Positions 1-8,602 of a DNA stretch of 64,000 nucleotides are shown here, in pieces (within the stretch, counting starts at the first letter, position 1; each line of letters starts with the position of its first letter). The notes beneath the pieces were generated by a model that was not told where the DNA came from, did no database searches, and saw only the letters and a program-made list of their open reading frames with translations. The position numbers and the translations under genes are program-made. This stretch comes from Hoplostethus atlanticus (Eukaryota; Chordata; Actinopteri; Trachichthyiformes; Trachichthyidae). Location of the stretch: positions 62,001 to 126,000 of the forward strand of contig JAXDDX010000122.1 in the NCBI GenBank assembly GCA_034670405.1, given 5' to 3'.

Positions 1-690
1 ACTCTAACAGTCAGTCACTTTCTAAGTAAATAATTTCAACTATTATCAAACAAGATGTTTTCATATGATTCTAAAAGATAAACATTCATCATTTTTAGTA
101 ATTATAATTTGAAATTTTGAATTGTACATACAGTTCTTCAAACATGTATTTTTCTATCAAATTAAGTCAACAAACTCATTGCAGAACTAAATCAAGGTAT
201 TTCATCTTATATATATAGATATTTTAATGCAAATCATGACAATATTCATATTTATTTCAATACATTATATTTCAATTAAAACAAACTGGATGAAATTTTA
301 AATGAATTGTTTCACACTCAGAGTTTAACAGAATTTATATAATTTTTTCCCCAAATAGACTGAACTAAATTAATTTGAGATTATTTATTTAGTACAGATG
401 TATATTGGATCTCCTTGCTTTCAACAATTCCAGCCCTATATCTGAATGACTTTATGAGAAATAGTTGTCTCCTCCCAGGTAATATCATTAATAAATAAAA
501 ACACTTTTGAACAATTTCAGTCAGGTTTAGCACAGAGACTGCTGTCCTGAGGTTTACTGATGTCCTCCTCCATGCTGCTGATAAAGGTGACCGGTCCTAT
601 CTTGATTCTTTGAGATCTCTGAGGAGCTTTTGTACACAGTTGACCATGATATATTATTTGACTGTCTGGAAAATTAGATGGCTGACAAAA
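1..690 (+). repeat. Duplicated IgL-locus spacer with LINE reverse-transcriptase scrap
   Basis: No gene is seen here. The first 420 bases resemble the DNA just downstream of the complete V segment at 13749-14048 (about 14270-14450): both carry matching stretches such as CACTTTCTAAGT, ATCAAACAAGATG and GCAGAACTAAAT in the same order. At about 605-690 both copies continue into a plus-strand scrap of a non-LTR reverse transcriptase (a VDHDIL-like motif). This implies that the block is a copy of the region 3' of a V segment, so another V probably lies just left of the window. The scrap is out of frame and short. Confidence 0.55.
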
Positions 691-1000
691 GACTTCATAA
701 TGAAACTTGATGTTTTTCACACACACACATACACACACACACAGCCGACTTTGTTGGTGAGACGTTATGATGTTGTTCATAGTGTCCCTACCAGTTACCA
801 GTTGAAGCTAAAACAACACACTTCCACCTCAATAAGATGAAAGTTCCCCCAAATGAAGAGAACAGTTCCAGTGAAGAAGCACAACAAGATCTACCAAAGT
901 AAGCTACCCTGATGCCAACCCCCAAACCACTGCTGAATGATGAAACAGCAGAGTCACTGTCATGTTGCACTAACAGACTTACTGCATGTGTGACCATGCA
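690..1000 (+). repeat. IgL-unit duplicated spacer with CA microsatellite (copy 1)
   Basis: A short CA repeat (about 718-742) is followed by roughly 240 bp that recurs nearly unchanged at 6775-7015, downstream of the first V segment. A weaker, partial match follows the V fragment at about 12600-12720. The shared block marks the duplicated unit of the locus. No gene is seen in it. Confidence 0.7.
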
Positions 1001-1186
1001 TTAGATCATCCCATCATTTATTTCTCCAATCATCAGCAGTAATTATACAATTCTAGTCACCTTACCCTGATACGAGCTCAGTCTTTATGGATTTAGTGGA
1101 ACCACTGTTAGCATTAAGACAGCATCATAAGACATCTGTTATTTTATAATAATATCCATGGAAACAACTGATTTGGTGAAAAGCTC

Positions 1187-1192
1187 TTTATT
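1187..1192 (-). terminator. Polyadenylation signal of the IgL constant exon
   Basis: AATAAA on the minus strand, about 190 bases past the stop codon of the constant exon at 1385-1707. The same signal is kept in the truncated second copy (minus strand, 7802-7807). The 3' UTR between stop and signal contains a GA/TC-rich tract (about 1265-1297). Confidence 0.75.
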
Positions 1193-1384
1193 GTCTTAAC
1201 ATACAGAGGACATCAACATTACTGGCAGCAAGAAAACATTACTATTTAATGGAATGATTCTGGTGAGAGAGAGAGAGACAGGGAGAGAGAGAGAGACTAC
1301 AGTGCTGAGGGCAGGGTACTGAGAGGCACGGTACTGAGAGCAGTAGCAGAGTAAAACCAGTACTAGAAGTCCCAGTGAGTCAGG

Positions 1385-1707
1385 TCAGGACTGGGAACAC
1401 TGGTCTCTCCTCAGAGTCTCTGTGAGTGGACACTGGGAGCCCTGGGTGGCCTCACAGGTCACAGAGCCCACCTTCTCCCACTGGTCTGCAGGGAGCCTCA
1501 GGGTGCTGCTCCAGCTGTAGTGGCCGTCCTTCTCCAGCACCCCGGGGCTCCTGCTCACCTCCAAGCTGCTGCTGCTGCCGTCCACCTTCCAGGCCAGCCT
1601 CCAGTCTGAGGGGAAGCCCTTGTTGGCCAGGCACATGAGCGTGGCCATCCCCTGCTGCACCTCCAGGTTGGAGGGAGGCAGCACCGTCAGGGTGGGAGGG
1701 ACATCAC
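1385..1707 (-). CDS. Immunoglobulin light chain constant-domain exon (kappa-like, intact)
   Basis: This exon encodes the single C1-set constant domain of a teleost IgL chain, the part that pairs with heavy-chain CH1 in secreted and membrane antibody. The acceptor AG lies at 1709-1708 (minus). The exon starts with GT, so a base given by J completes the first codon (Ser), followed by [19 protein letters not shown]. Visible hallmarks are the first intrachain Cys in [14 protein letters not shown], the core Trp in LAWKVDG, a [14 protein letters not shown] stretch, the second Cys in SVTCEATQ, and a near-terminal Cys in RRDQCSQS for the heavy-chain bond. Length (about 107 residues) is normal. The exon faces left, with J segments 0.8 and 1.2 kb upstream, and an AATAAA follows. 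It matches the teleost kappa-like type (often called L1/L3). No frame damage is seen. Confidence 0.95.
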
Positions 1708-2528
1708 CTAGGAGACACCAATTAGCTTAGAGGACAGGAAGCCTACAGGTGTCAATCAATCACCAGCAGTTGGACTTATTTACTGTGTGAGAGTCCATTT
1801 TCCCCTTTAAGGAGTTTCTGTCAGATGGTTTTCATGCTCCACCAGTCACTCACTCACACATTGTTTCACTTCCCTTTAACAAGCCTCTCATGCATATCAA
1901 TTATCAAGAACATAAACTATCAATACATTATCAAATTGAATTTCTTTCAGCAATTATGTAACATAATTGCTGAAAGCACAAAGTATAAATCCACACTAAC
2001 ACATTGACTGTGTTGAAGAAAACAGTAACAGTTTCAGTTCCACTAACAGTATTAATGAAAATAATACTCCCTCAAATGGTGTTGATTAAAAACAAATATT
2101 AAATAACAAATGGAAACAGTAAATTATCACAACAATTTAAACATTTGAGTTGAAAGGACAAGAGAATTGGTTACATTTACATGTTCTTGTAAAGCCACTC
2201 TCTCTTTAATAGTTTTAATTTACTGAGCATTTAGATTGTGGAAGAACAATTTTGACCTTAAAAACCCCAATACAGAATATATATTTTTCCTTAATGTTTT
2301 CTGCAGATGAAGCTGTTGACTTTTCACAGTATGTCTAGAATGTGTAAAGAAAAGTATCTTAGAGCAGCTGTAAGTTAGACTCCATGGTTAAGGAGAGAAA
2401 CAGACAATAAGAAAAGAGACTGTAAGTGATGGAAATCAACACAATACATATTTATATCTACTGTTAACATTCAGACACAGGAATAAAAGCGCTAATACAT
2501 GTTATGATATTATTTTGAATAAACTTAC
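1708..2528 (-). other. J-C intron
   Basis: AT-rich DNA between the nearest J donor (GTAAGT, minus 2528-2523) and the constant exon acceptor. Short open frames here have no recognisable product. In mammals a kappa-type J-C intron carries the intronic enhancer, so this is where one would be expected. I see no motif strong enough to name one. Confidence 0.6.
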
Positions 2529-2566
2529 TTCCAACATCCAGTCTGGTGCCTCCACCAAAAGTGAAC
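2529..2566 (-). CDS. IgL J segment, C-proximal
   Basis: This is a 38-bp joining segment read on the minus strand. After the RSS heptamer the frame gives [12 protein letters not shown], with the FGXG bulge motif that defines light-chain J. It ends with one base (A) before a consensus GTAAGT donor. Spliced to the constant exon, that A plus GT makes a Ser codon, giving ...LDVGSDVPPTLT, the usual teleost IgL junction. Phase, donor and RSS are all intact, so the segment looks functional. It is nearly identical to the J about 380 bp upstream. Confidence 0.93.
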
Positions 2567-2605
2567 CACAGTGATACAAACTCATTGAGCCGCCGTACAA
2601 AAACC
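2567..2605 (-). promoter_or_regulatory. 23-RSS of C-proximal J
   Basis: Recombination signal read on the minus strand: consensus heptamer CACTGTG (2573-2567), a 23-base spacer (2574-2596), and nonamer GGTTTTTGT (2605-2597). The heptamer abuts the first J base. A 23-bp spacer on J with a 12-bp spacer on V is the kappa-type arrangement and fits the 12/23 rule. Confidence 0.93.
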
Positions 2606-2907
2606 TCTCACTCTAGAGAGACAACTCTCTCACTTTGTCAGAGCAAACTAAAACTACAAGCCCACAAGTTGCAATGTTAAACTAATAGGTAGGAATACAT
2701 GCTTTCTCCTCTGGCCCAAGGACTTATAATAATTAAGATTATACTTAGATTGGTCATATGGACTCCACTGATTAAAGTAAAGTGTCCTTTCACTGGTGAA
2801 TGAAAACTGTTGTTTAAAAAATATATATCTACATGGAAAATCAAATGTAACTTTCTAAAGTACATTGAAGTAATGGATTAATAAAAACATTAGATAGGTG
2901 AACTTAC

Positions 2908-2945
2908 TTCCAACATCCAGTCTGGTGCCTCCACCAAAAGTCAAC
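2908..2945 (-). CDS. IgL J segment, C-distal
   Basis: This second 38-bp joining segment reads [12 protein letters not shown] plus one base before a GTAAGT donor (minus, 2907-2902). It differs from the C-proximal J mainly at the first codon (Leu for Phe). The repeated block covers the donor, J, RSS and some 30 bp beyond (about 2524-2640 against 2905-3020), so the pair arose by a recent tandem duplication. The FGGG motif, donor and RSS are intact, so it looks usable with the constant exon at 1385-1707. Confidence 0.92.
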
Positions 2946-2984
2946 CACAGTGATACAAACTCATTGAGCCGCCGTACAAAAACC
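2946..2984 (-). promoter_or_regulatory. 23-RSS of C-distal J
   Basis: Heptamer CACTGTG (minus, 2952-2946), 23-base spacer (2953-2975) and nonamer GGTTTTTGT (2984-2976). The spacer is the same as that of the other J, as expected from tandem duplication. Confidence 0.93.
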
Positions 2985-3175
2985 TCTCAGTCTAGAGAGA
3001 CACGACTCTCTCACTTTGAAAAGAAGAAACTCACCAAAATCAATCAATTTGCAAAAGCTAGCTAGTTGACGTAAAAACCAGCTACTGTACTAAACTGCAC
3101 TACACATTCAGGGGTTTAATATAGACTTAAACACCTCCATTTTTCTATACACAAACAGTAAATATATTCATAAAA

Positions 3176-3232
3176 AAAAATACTTTATTTATATATAGCA
3201 CTTAGCACAAACAGAGTTACAAAGTCCTTCAC
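3176..3232. repeat. Short interspersed-repeat scrap with TTTATATA...GCACTT motif
   Basis: Resembles a common fish repeat end (compare about 34890-34945, which has TTTATATAGCGCTTTTC followed by a similar ACACTTTACAG). It directly abuts the 3' end of the LINE copy on its right. The class is not assigned. Confidence 0.4.
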
Positions 3233-4510
3233 AGATTGATACTTTATTGATCCCCAGGGGGGAAATTGTGGGGTTGCAGCAGCATAACAGTATCACAAAA
3301 AACAGAATGAACAAAATACAAAGGCCTAAATACTAAATACTCCAATACTAGATAACATAGAACCAGGATGTACAGTGGATGGATGGTATGTTTACATATA
3401 TACAAGTAATAAGACTGGGAAGAGCAGCTTGTGAATGAATGGATGGTACATATATACAGAGTTAATGAATGGTAATGGATGGATGTGAAAGGGAATGGAT
3501 GAAGTGCAGGGTGATAAGTGATAAGTGGTGAGGAGGAACACAGTCCTCAGTTGAGCTGTAGAGGGGGAGGGGAGGCGTTAAAAAGTCTGATGGTGGCTGG
3601 AAGGAAAGACTTCCTGTAGCGCTCTCTGTCACACCGTGGTGGGATCAGTCTATGGCTGAATAAGCTCTGCTGCTTCATAACAATGGCATGGAGGGGTGGG
3701 AGACATTATCCATGATGGCCAGCAGTTTGACCAGCATCCTTCTCTCTACCACCTCCTCCAGGTAGCAGACCGTCTCCACATCCATCCCCTGGATGGAGAC
3801 TGGAGTCTGCTAGGACCTAGTCCTCCTGAAGTCCACAACCATCTCCTTTGTTTTGGTGACGTTGAGCTGTAGGTGGTTCTGCTCACACCACACCACAAAG
3901 TCCTCCAGGCCTCTGAACTCCTCCTCCTGTCCTCCCCTGAAGCACCCCACTATTGCAAAGTTGTCTGAGTACTTCTGCAGATGGGATGTTTCAGAGTTGT
4001 ACCTGAAGTCCGATGTGTAGGGGCTGAACAGGAAGTGGGACAGGACAGACCCCTGTGTTCTCACTGCCTGATCTGACACACAGCTCCATAGCCGCACAAA
4101 TTGTGGTCTGCCAGTCAGGTAGTCAGTCACCCTGGAAACCAAGGGTACTTCCACCTGCATCCCCCTCATCTTCTCACCCAGCAGCAGGGGCTGTATGGTG
4201 TTGAAGGTACTTGAGAAGTCAAAGAACATGACCCTCACAGTGCTTCCTGCTTTGTCCAGGTGAGAGTAGGCCCCTTGCAGCAGGTAGATGATTGCATCAT
4301 CCACTCCGATGTGGGGCTGGGAGGTGAACTGCGGGGGGTCCAGTGATGTACTCACCAGGGGTCTGAGGTTAGAGATCACTAGCCTTTCCATGGTCTTCAT
4401 AATGTGGGATGTTAGTGCTACTGGTCTGTAGTCATTGAGGACACCGAGTTTCCCAAAGATATTTCTTCAGGCTGTACTTTGGTACACAGGGACAATGCTG
4501 GCCCAACCCA
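3231..4510 (-). mobile_element. 5'-truncated LINE, CR1/L2-like
   Basis: This is a non-LTR retrotransposon copy in minus orientation. A 196-codon open frame (4400-3810) shows reverse-transcriptase blocks in order: MKTMERLVISNLRPLV, the VMFFDFSSTFNTIQP block (palm motif A region), RVTDYLTGRPQFVRL, QGSVLSHFLFSPYTSDF, then a KYSDNFAIVG block where the active family has a DD pair (here DN), and HLQLNVTKTKEMVVDF. Out-of-frame coding remains extend upstream to about 4510 (LNDYRPVALTSH). A 3' UTR follows and ends in GGGGATCAATAAAGTATC, typical of a fish CR1/L2-type family. Sequence between the RT block and the 3' UTR is reduced, and the 5' half is missing. It lies between J and V within the duplicated IgL unit, so it was present before the unit duplicated. 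Confidence 0.85.
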
Positions 4511-4589
4511 GAAAGGTTATTCTGTGATCTATATACCAACAATACATTGATACTTGTGTGAACAGCTATTTGTGCTTGCTGCTCTGTCT

Positions 4590-5300
4590 GCAACATCACT
4601 CTACTGCTGGAAATGTCACCAATCTGGCAACCACGAGGCTCAAAGAGCTGTCAGTCTAATGCTGTGAGCCCATGAGTGTCCTTGTTAAGAAAAGATAATG
4701 TTACTTCTGTTAGCAAAGGAACATGTCAAAAAGAAGCTATGTGTCTGGGACAGAACAACGAAAAGAGAAAAAGAGGGAGCAGGAAATGAAATTAAAAGCA
4801 AGAGGTTTGCTTGATTTATGTAACAAAAATCACCTTAGTTTTTTATTCCCTCCATTTAGCCAACATAAAGTATCCAAGGTGTTGGTACAATGTGCGAGCA
4901 GTGTGAATTTGTGTGACTTAGCAGTGTTTTGTGATTAACTTTACCACCTTCTCAGGATCCCTCCTGAAATTCTTTGATCGACCACACCAACATAAGGATG
5001 GTGATGGTGAAGCTATTGTTGTAGGATAGTAAATCAGATAGGCTATTGAATACTAAAGTACTGTACACTATGAAGGCCTACATGACATTCTTTTACATGC
5101 AATCTACTGGAAGAGCTTCCATCATTTGCTATTCAATAGACTGTAAGCATCATCATCATGTTTCCTTTATTCCATCCTCTGTTTCCATAGACACTGCAGC
5201 AGCTGAGGACATAATATCATCATCTGCACTGATGGAAGATACTGCTGCTGGTAGGTTTTAGGATGTAGTAGTAGTGTATTTCAGATAGAACTGAAAATGG
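4590..5300 (+). mobile_element. hAT-type element fragment (TTF zinc-finger group), copy A
   Basis: Fragment of a hAT transposon duplicated with the IgL unit. At 4723 an open frame begins MSKRSYVSGTEQRKEKKREQ, which resembles the basic start of hAT/ZMYM-like transposases with a TTF-type zinc finger (the ...YVSGxxKRK... block). Later pieces near 4950 (LLKFFDRPHQH) and 5190 (AAAEDIISSSALMED) follow the same order. No catalytic core remains. It matches 11014-11745 closely, and that other copy also keeps a hAT C-terminal block. The 71-codon frame is a remnant, not a gene. Confidence 0.6.
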
Positions 5301-6050
5301 AACATTTCTTGGAAAAGGATGTAGTGTTTAAAGTACCTCATTCAATAATAGTGATTGTACTTATGAAGAATATGTGTTCTTGGATTCATTTACTTTAAAA
5401 TATTTGTTGCAGTCCAAGATTTGATGTTTTATTTGTTGATTTATTTATTTTATTTCAAACACTCAATTTCATTTGCGTGTTAAATTTGCACTTATTCTGT
5501 TCTCACTATGTTCCTTCATTGTTCTTGTTATTCCACTTAAAGCTGCAATACGTAACATTGTTTTGGCTAATAAATATATTCCTTTAAATATCACTCTTTT
5601 AATCCCCTCATTTAGTAAATCTAGTGAGTGAATGAGATGATATGAGAGAATTCCAGCAACAGCAACAGCATCGTTTTTCTGACTTCTGTGGTGCTTCCAT
5701 CCAACCGATCAGGTAGTGCTTGTTTTACCTCAACTAAAAAACAAAGTTTGACATATTAATTTAATTTTAAAAGCTAAGGCAGGACAAAACCAGCTCTCCC
5801 TCTCTAGAGTTTTAGAGTGTTTACAGAAATCAATAGCACCAGTGATATTGATTTCTCTAGCAGTAAACTAAAACCTGACAGAAGACATTCTTCAATAAAA
5901 CGTGTTGACAGACATGAAGCCAAATCTCCATCAAACTCAGCTTAGATTCATTCTTAATCAAGACTATGGTAAATTGATTGGTCCATTTAGAAATAGCATC
6001 ATGACAGTAATCCAAGTCCCTGGTGGAGTCAGTCAGAGCATTTCCATAGA
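5300..6050. other. Spacer upstream of first V
   Basis: AT-rich DNA without a supported gene. At 5490-5545 it matches 12043-12095, showing that the duplicated unit continues through here. Near 5540 is a scrap (AAAGCTGCAATACGTAAC) resembling ends of common fish MITEs. Nothing else is named. Confidence 0.5.
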
Positions 6051-6056
6051 GAGACA

Positions 6057-6064
6057 CTTTGCAT
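6057..6064 (+). promoter_or_regulatory. Octamer-like element of first V promoter
   Basis: CTTTGCAT matches the Ig octamer ATTTGCAT at 7 of 8 bases and lies about 118 bp before the leader ATG, the usual place for the Oct-1/Oct-2 site in V promoters. A weak TATA-like stretch (TTTATAG) follows about 35 bp downstream. Confidence 0.55.
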
Positions 6065-6181
6065 CAGCAGCACCATGCTCCAGTGCTCTGGGAGAGTTTA
6101 TAGTCCTGAGAGTTGAACACTTGATGACTGATAGCTGTCCTTCATGACAACAGAAGCCACAGAAATCCTCCTCATCAAAAC

Positions 6182-6654
6182 ATGACGTTGATCTCCATCC
6201 TCATCTGGACTCTCCTCTGCTGCTGCTTCACAGGTAAAGTCCAGAGAATCAAACTCCTCTCCTCTATGAACATCGTCCCTCTGAAATGAACAGGAGACGG
6301 TGGTTTATGTTTTTATCTCTGTATCCTCAGAGTCCAGAGGCCAGATCACAGTGACTCAGCCTGGAACGGAGAGATCTGCTGTGGGAGGCTCGGTCACCAT
6401 CAGCTGTAAAACCAGTCAGAGTGTTTATGTTTATAACAGCAACAACTGCTTAGCCTGGTACCATCAGAGAGATGGAGAAGCTCCTAAACTCCTGATCTAT
6501 TATGCTACAACCCGTCAGTCTGGAGTTCCAGATCGTTTTACAGGCAGTGGATCAGGGACTGACTTCACACTGACCATCAGTGGAGTCCAGGCGGAAGATA
6601 CAGGAGTTTACTACTGTCAGAGTTTCCACTATCCCAATAGTCAGTATGTGTTCA
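6182..6654 (+). CDS. IgL V segment 1, complete (leader exon + V exon)
   Basis: Kappa-like light-chain variable gene in two exons. The leader exon (6182-6233) encodes a hydrophobic signal, [17 protein letters not shown], and ends at a GTAAAG donor. After a 97-bp intron the V exon begins at 6331, just past TATCCTCAG. The split codon gives Glu, then [11 protein letters not shown]. Framework features seen are the FR1 Cys in VTISCKTS, the FR2 Trp in [20 protein letters not shown]3 [20 protein letters not shown], and the FR3 Cys in DTGVYYCQS. The reading frame is open to the RSS, so it looks functional. It points right while J and C point left, so it can join only by inversion. One oddity is a third Cys in CDR1 (NSNNCLAWY). 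The family resembles teleost L1/L3 V genes. Confidence 0.95.
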
Positions 6655-6682
6655 CACAGTGATAAAGCGTCGTACAAAAACC
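6655..6682 (+). promoter_or_regulatory. 12-RSS of V segment 1
   Basis: Heptamer CACAGTG (6655-6661), 12-base spacer (6662-6673) and nonamer ACAAAAACC (6674-6682). All are consensus, so it is compatible with the 23-RSSs of both J segments. Confidence 0.95.
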
Positions 6683-6744
6683 TCCCTCAGACTGAACAGA
6701 AACTGAACTGAAAGCTGCAGCTGGAACCTACTGCAGGGGCTGAT

Positions 6745-7590
6745 ACAGTTCACTGAGGATACACACTGTACACACACACACACACACAGCCGGATTTGTT
6801 GGTGAGACGTTATGATGGTGTTCAAGTGTCCCTACCAGTTGACCTCATCAAGTTAAATCAACACACCTCCACCTCAACAAGCTGAAAGTTCCCCCAAATG
6901 AAGAGGACAGTTCCAGTGAAGAAGCCCAATCAGACACATTAAAAGCACAACAACATCTACCAAAGTGAGCTACCCTGATGCCAACCCCCAAACCACTGCT
7001 GAATGATCCAACAGCTTATCCATGCTGGTCCTGGAATATCTGGACTGTCAGGATCCAAAGAGATCCAATAGACACAATATAGCTTCATGTAGAGAAACAT
7101 TATTCCCTTATGTAATTATTATTATGTTTTATCATGTAGGTTATTGAATGAGGATCTCATGTGAATCAAGACTAATGTTTCATGTTGAATATTATTATGT
7201 GTTTTGTGTTAGTATCTCTATCTTGCTAGCTTAAGCTGCTAGCTAGATATCAGAGACACTGTTACAGAGACAGACCGGTTCAGCATTTTGAACAACACAT
7301 GAAAGAAGATACTGACTACATTTGTTTGTTAGAAAGCACAAAAAATCAAGAGAGTATATCTGTTGTTGATGAAAGCCTTTATTTTCTCATCATGTCAATA
7401 CAGCATGATAGCAATCAAGCCCACAGTCTATGTAGTCCTCCATCCCCATGCTATAACATCAGTATAGAGCAGGACAAAGGACTGATGTGAAGGACACCAT
7501 GTAGCACAGAGTTGCTTGTTCTGTTAAAATGGCCTCCTTTCATCTCCACACCTAGCTCCTACCTAGCTTTAGGACCCCACTGGTAAACAG
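6745..7590 (+). repeat. IgL-unit duplicated spacer, copy 2, with about 575 bp of extra DNA
   Basis: Positions 6775-7015 repeat 718-960. The match then breaks and resumes at about 7588. The roughly 575 bp between (7015-7588) have no counterpart in copy 1 and contain no recognised gene; a 63-codon frame at 7299 has no family features. Either this is an insertion here or it was lost from copy 1. Confidence 0.65.
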
Positions 7591-7881
7591 AGTCACTGTC
7601 ATGTGTGACCATGCATTATATCATCCCATCATTTATTTCTCCAATCATCAGCAGTAATTATACAATTATAGTCACCTAACCCTGAGACGAGCTCAGTCTT
7701 TGTGGATTTACTGGAATCACTGTTAGCATTAAGACAGCATCATAAGACATCTGTTATTTTATAATGATATCCATGGAAACAACTGATTTGGTGAAAAGCT
7801 CTTTATTGTCTTAACATACAGAGAACATCTGCATTACTGGCAGCAAGAAAACTGAAGAAGAAAGAAACTGGAAGAAACTGG

Positions 7882-7883
<2 letters not shown>

Positions 7884-7926
<43 letters not shown>
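7884..7926. repeat. GA microsatellite
   Basis: About 43 bp of nearly pure GA repeat inside the 3' UTR of the truncated constant exon. The equivalent tract in the intact copy (1265-1297) is shorter and interrupted, so the repeat changed length after duplication. Confidence 0.9.
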
Positions 7927-7928
<2 letters not shown>

Positions 7929-7966
7929 AGTAGTAAAACCAGTAGTAGAAGTCCCAGTGAGTCAGG

Positions 7967-8186
7967 TCAGGACTGGGAACACTGGTCTCTCCTCAGTGTC
8001 TCTGATAGCGGAGACTGGGAGCCCTGGGTGGCCTCACAGGTCACAGAGCCCACCTTCTCCCACTGGTCTGCAGAGAGCCTCAGGGTGCTGCTCCAGCTGT
8101 AGTGGCCGTCCTTCTCCAGCACCCCGGGGCTCCTGCTCACCTCCAAGCTGCTGCTGCTGCTGCCGTCCACCTTCCAGGCCAGCCTC
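7967..8186 (-). pseudogene. IgL constant exon, truncated second copy
   Basis: This is the C-terminal two thirds of a constant exon, nearly identical to 1385-1605 on the same strand: [47 protein letters not shown] and RRDQCSQS are all kept, with one extra Ser and a few substitutions. The match ends abruptly at about 8186, before the first intradomain Cys, and the splice acceptor is missing. The J segments expected upstream are absent. Next to the break (from about 8206) lies sequence matching 4436-4620 of the first unit. A deletion therefore removed the 5' third of the exon, the intron, the Js and most of the LINE. It cannot encode a folded C domain. Confidence 0.92.
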
Positions 8187-8205
8187 TAACACTCATGGAT
8201 ACTAA

Positions 8206-8356
8206 CACTGAGTTTGCCAAACATATTTCTTCAGGCTGCACTTTGGTACACAGGGACAATGCCGGTCCGACCCATAAAAGGTTATTCTGTGATCTATATA
8301 CCTGCAATACATTGATACAGTGTATAGTGTGAACAACTATTTGCGCTTGCTGCTCC
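8206..8356. repeat. LINE remnant and spacer, second copy
   Basis: Matches 4436-4610 of the first unit: the 5'-most piece of the truncated LINE and the DNA beyond. It runs up to the target site of the hAT element and continues after it at 11006. Confidence 0.8.
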
Positions 8357-8364
8357 GTCTACAA
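8357..8364. repeat. hAT target-site duplication, left
   Basis: GTCTACAA, repeated exactly at 11006-11013. The uninterrupted site is visible in the first unit at about 4597-4604, where it reads GTCTGCAA. Eight bases is the hAT norm. Confidence 0.9.
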
Positions 8365-8495
8365 CCGCGCTACTCAACCCGACTGATATTATTGCGGCCC
8401 GCGGTTGAATTTTTATTGTCATAGCAACTGCCAATAAAAATATTATAATCTCATTTCAATGAACACAAACCATTTCTAAACTAAATTCTTACTGA

Positions 8496-8509
8496 CCACA
8501 AGAGGGCGA
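8496..8509 (+). promoter_or_regulatory. CTCF-like motif inside the hAT element
   Basis: CCACAAGAGGGCGA resembles the core CTCF site. It lies about 94 bp before the transposase ATG. It could be chance; binding is not shown. Confidence 0.3.
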
Positions 8510-8602
8510 TCGTGCACACTGTGCTTATTTAGCAATCGTGGGATCAACAAAGAAGATAAAACAACCGCTAACTGTGCAGGAAGTCTAGCCTACTGTCAAG
8601 TC

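Noticed and set aside
517-780. 87-codon minus-strand frame ending ...MEEDISKPQDSSLCAKPD, looked at as a possible Ig exon
   Set aside because: It lacks the Cys/Trp pattern of an Ig domain, crosses a CA repeat and an antisense LINE scrap, and has no splice or RSS signals.
1426-1638. Plus-strand frames over the constant exon
   Set aside because: Antisense shadows of the C domain on the minus strand; same for 7957-8205.
4723-4938. 71-codon frame MSKRSYVSGTEQ... considered as a small host gene
   Set aside because: It is a duplicated hAT remnant (also at 11145) without a catalytic core or a conserved full frame.
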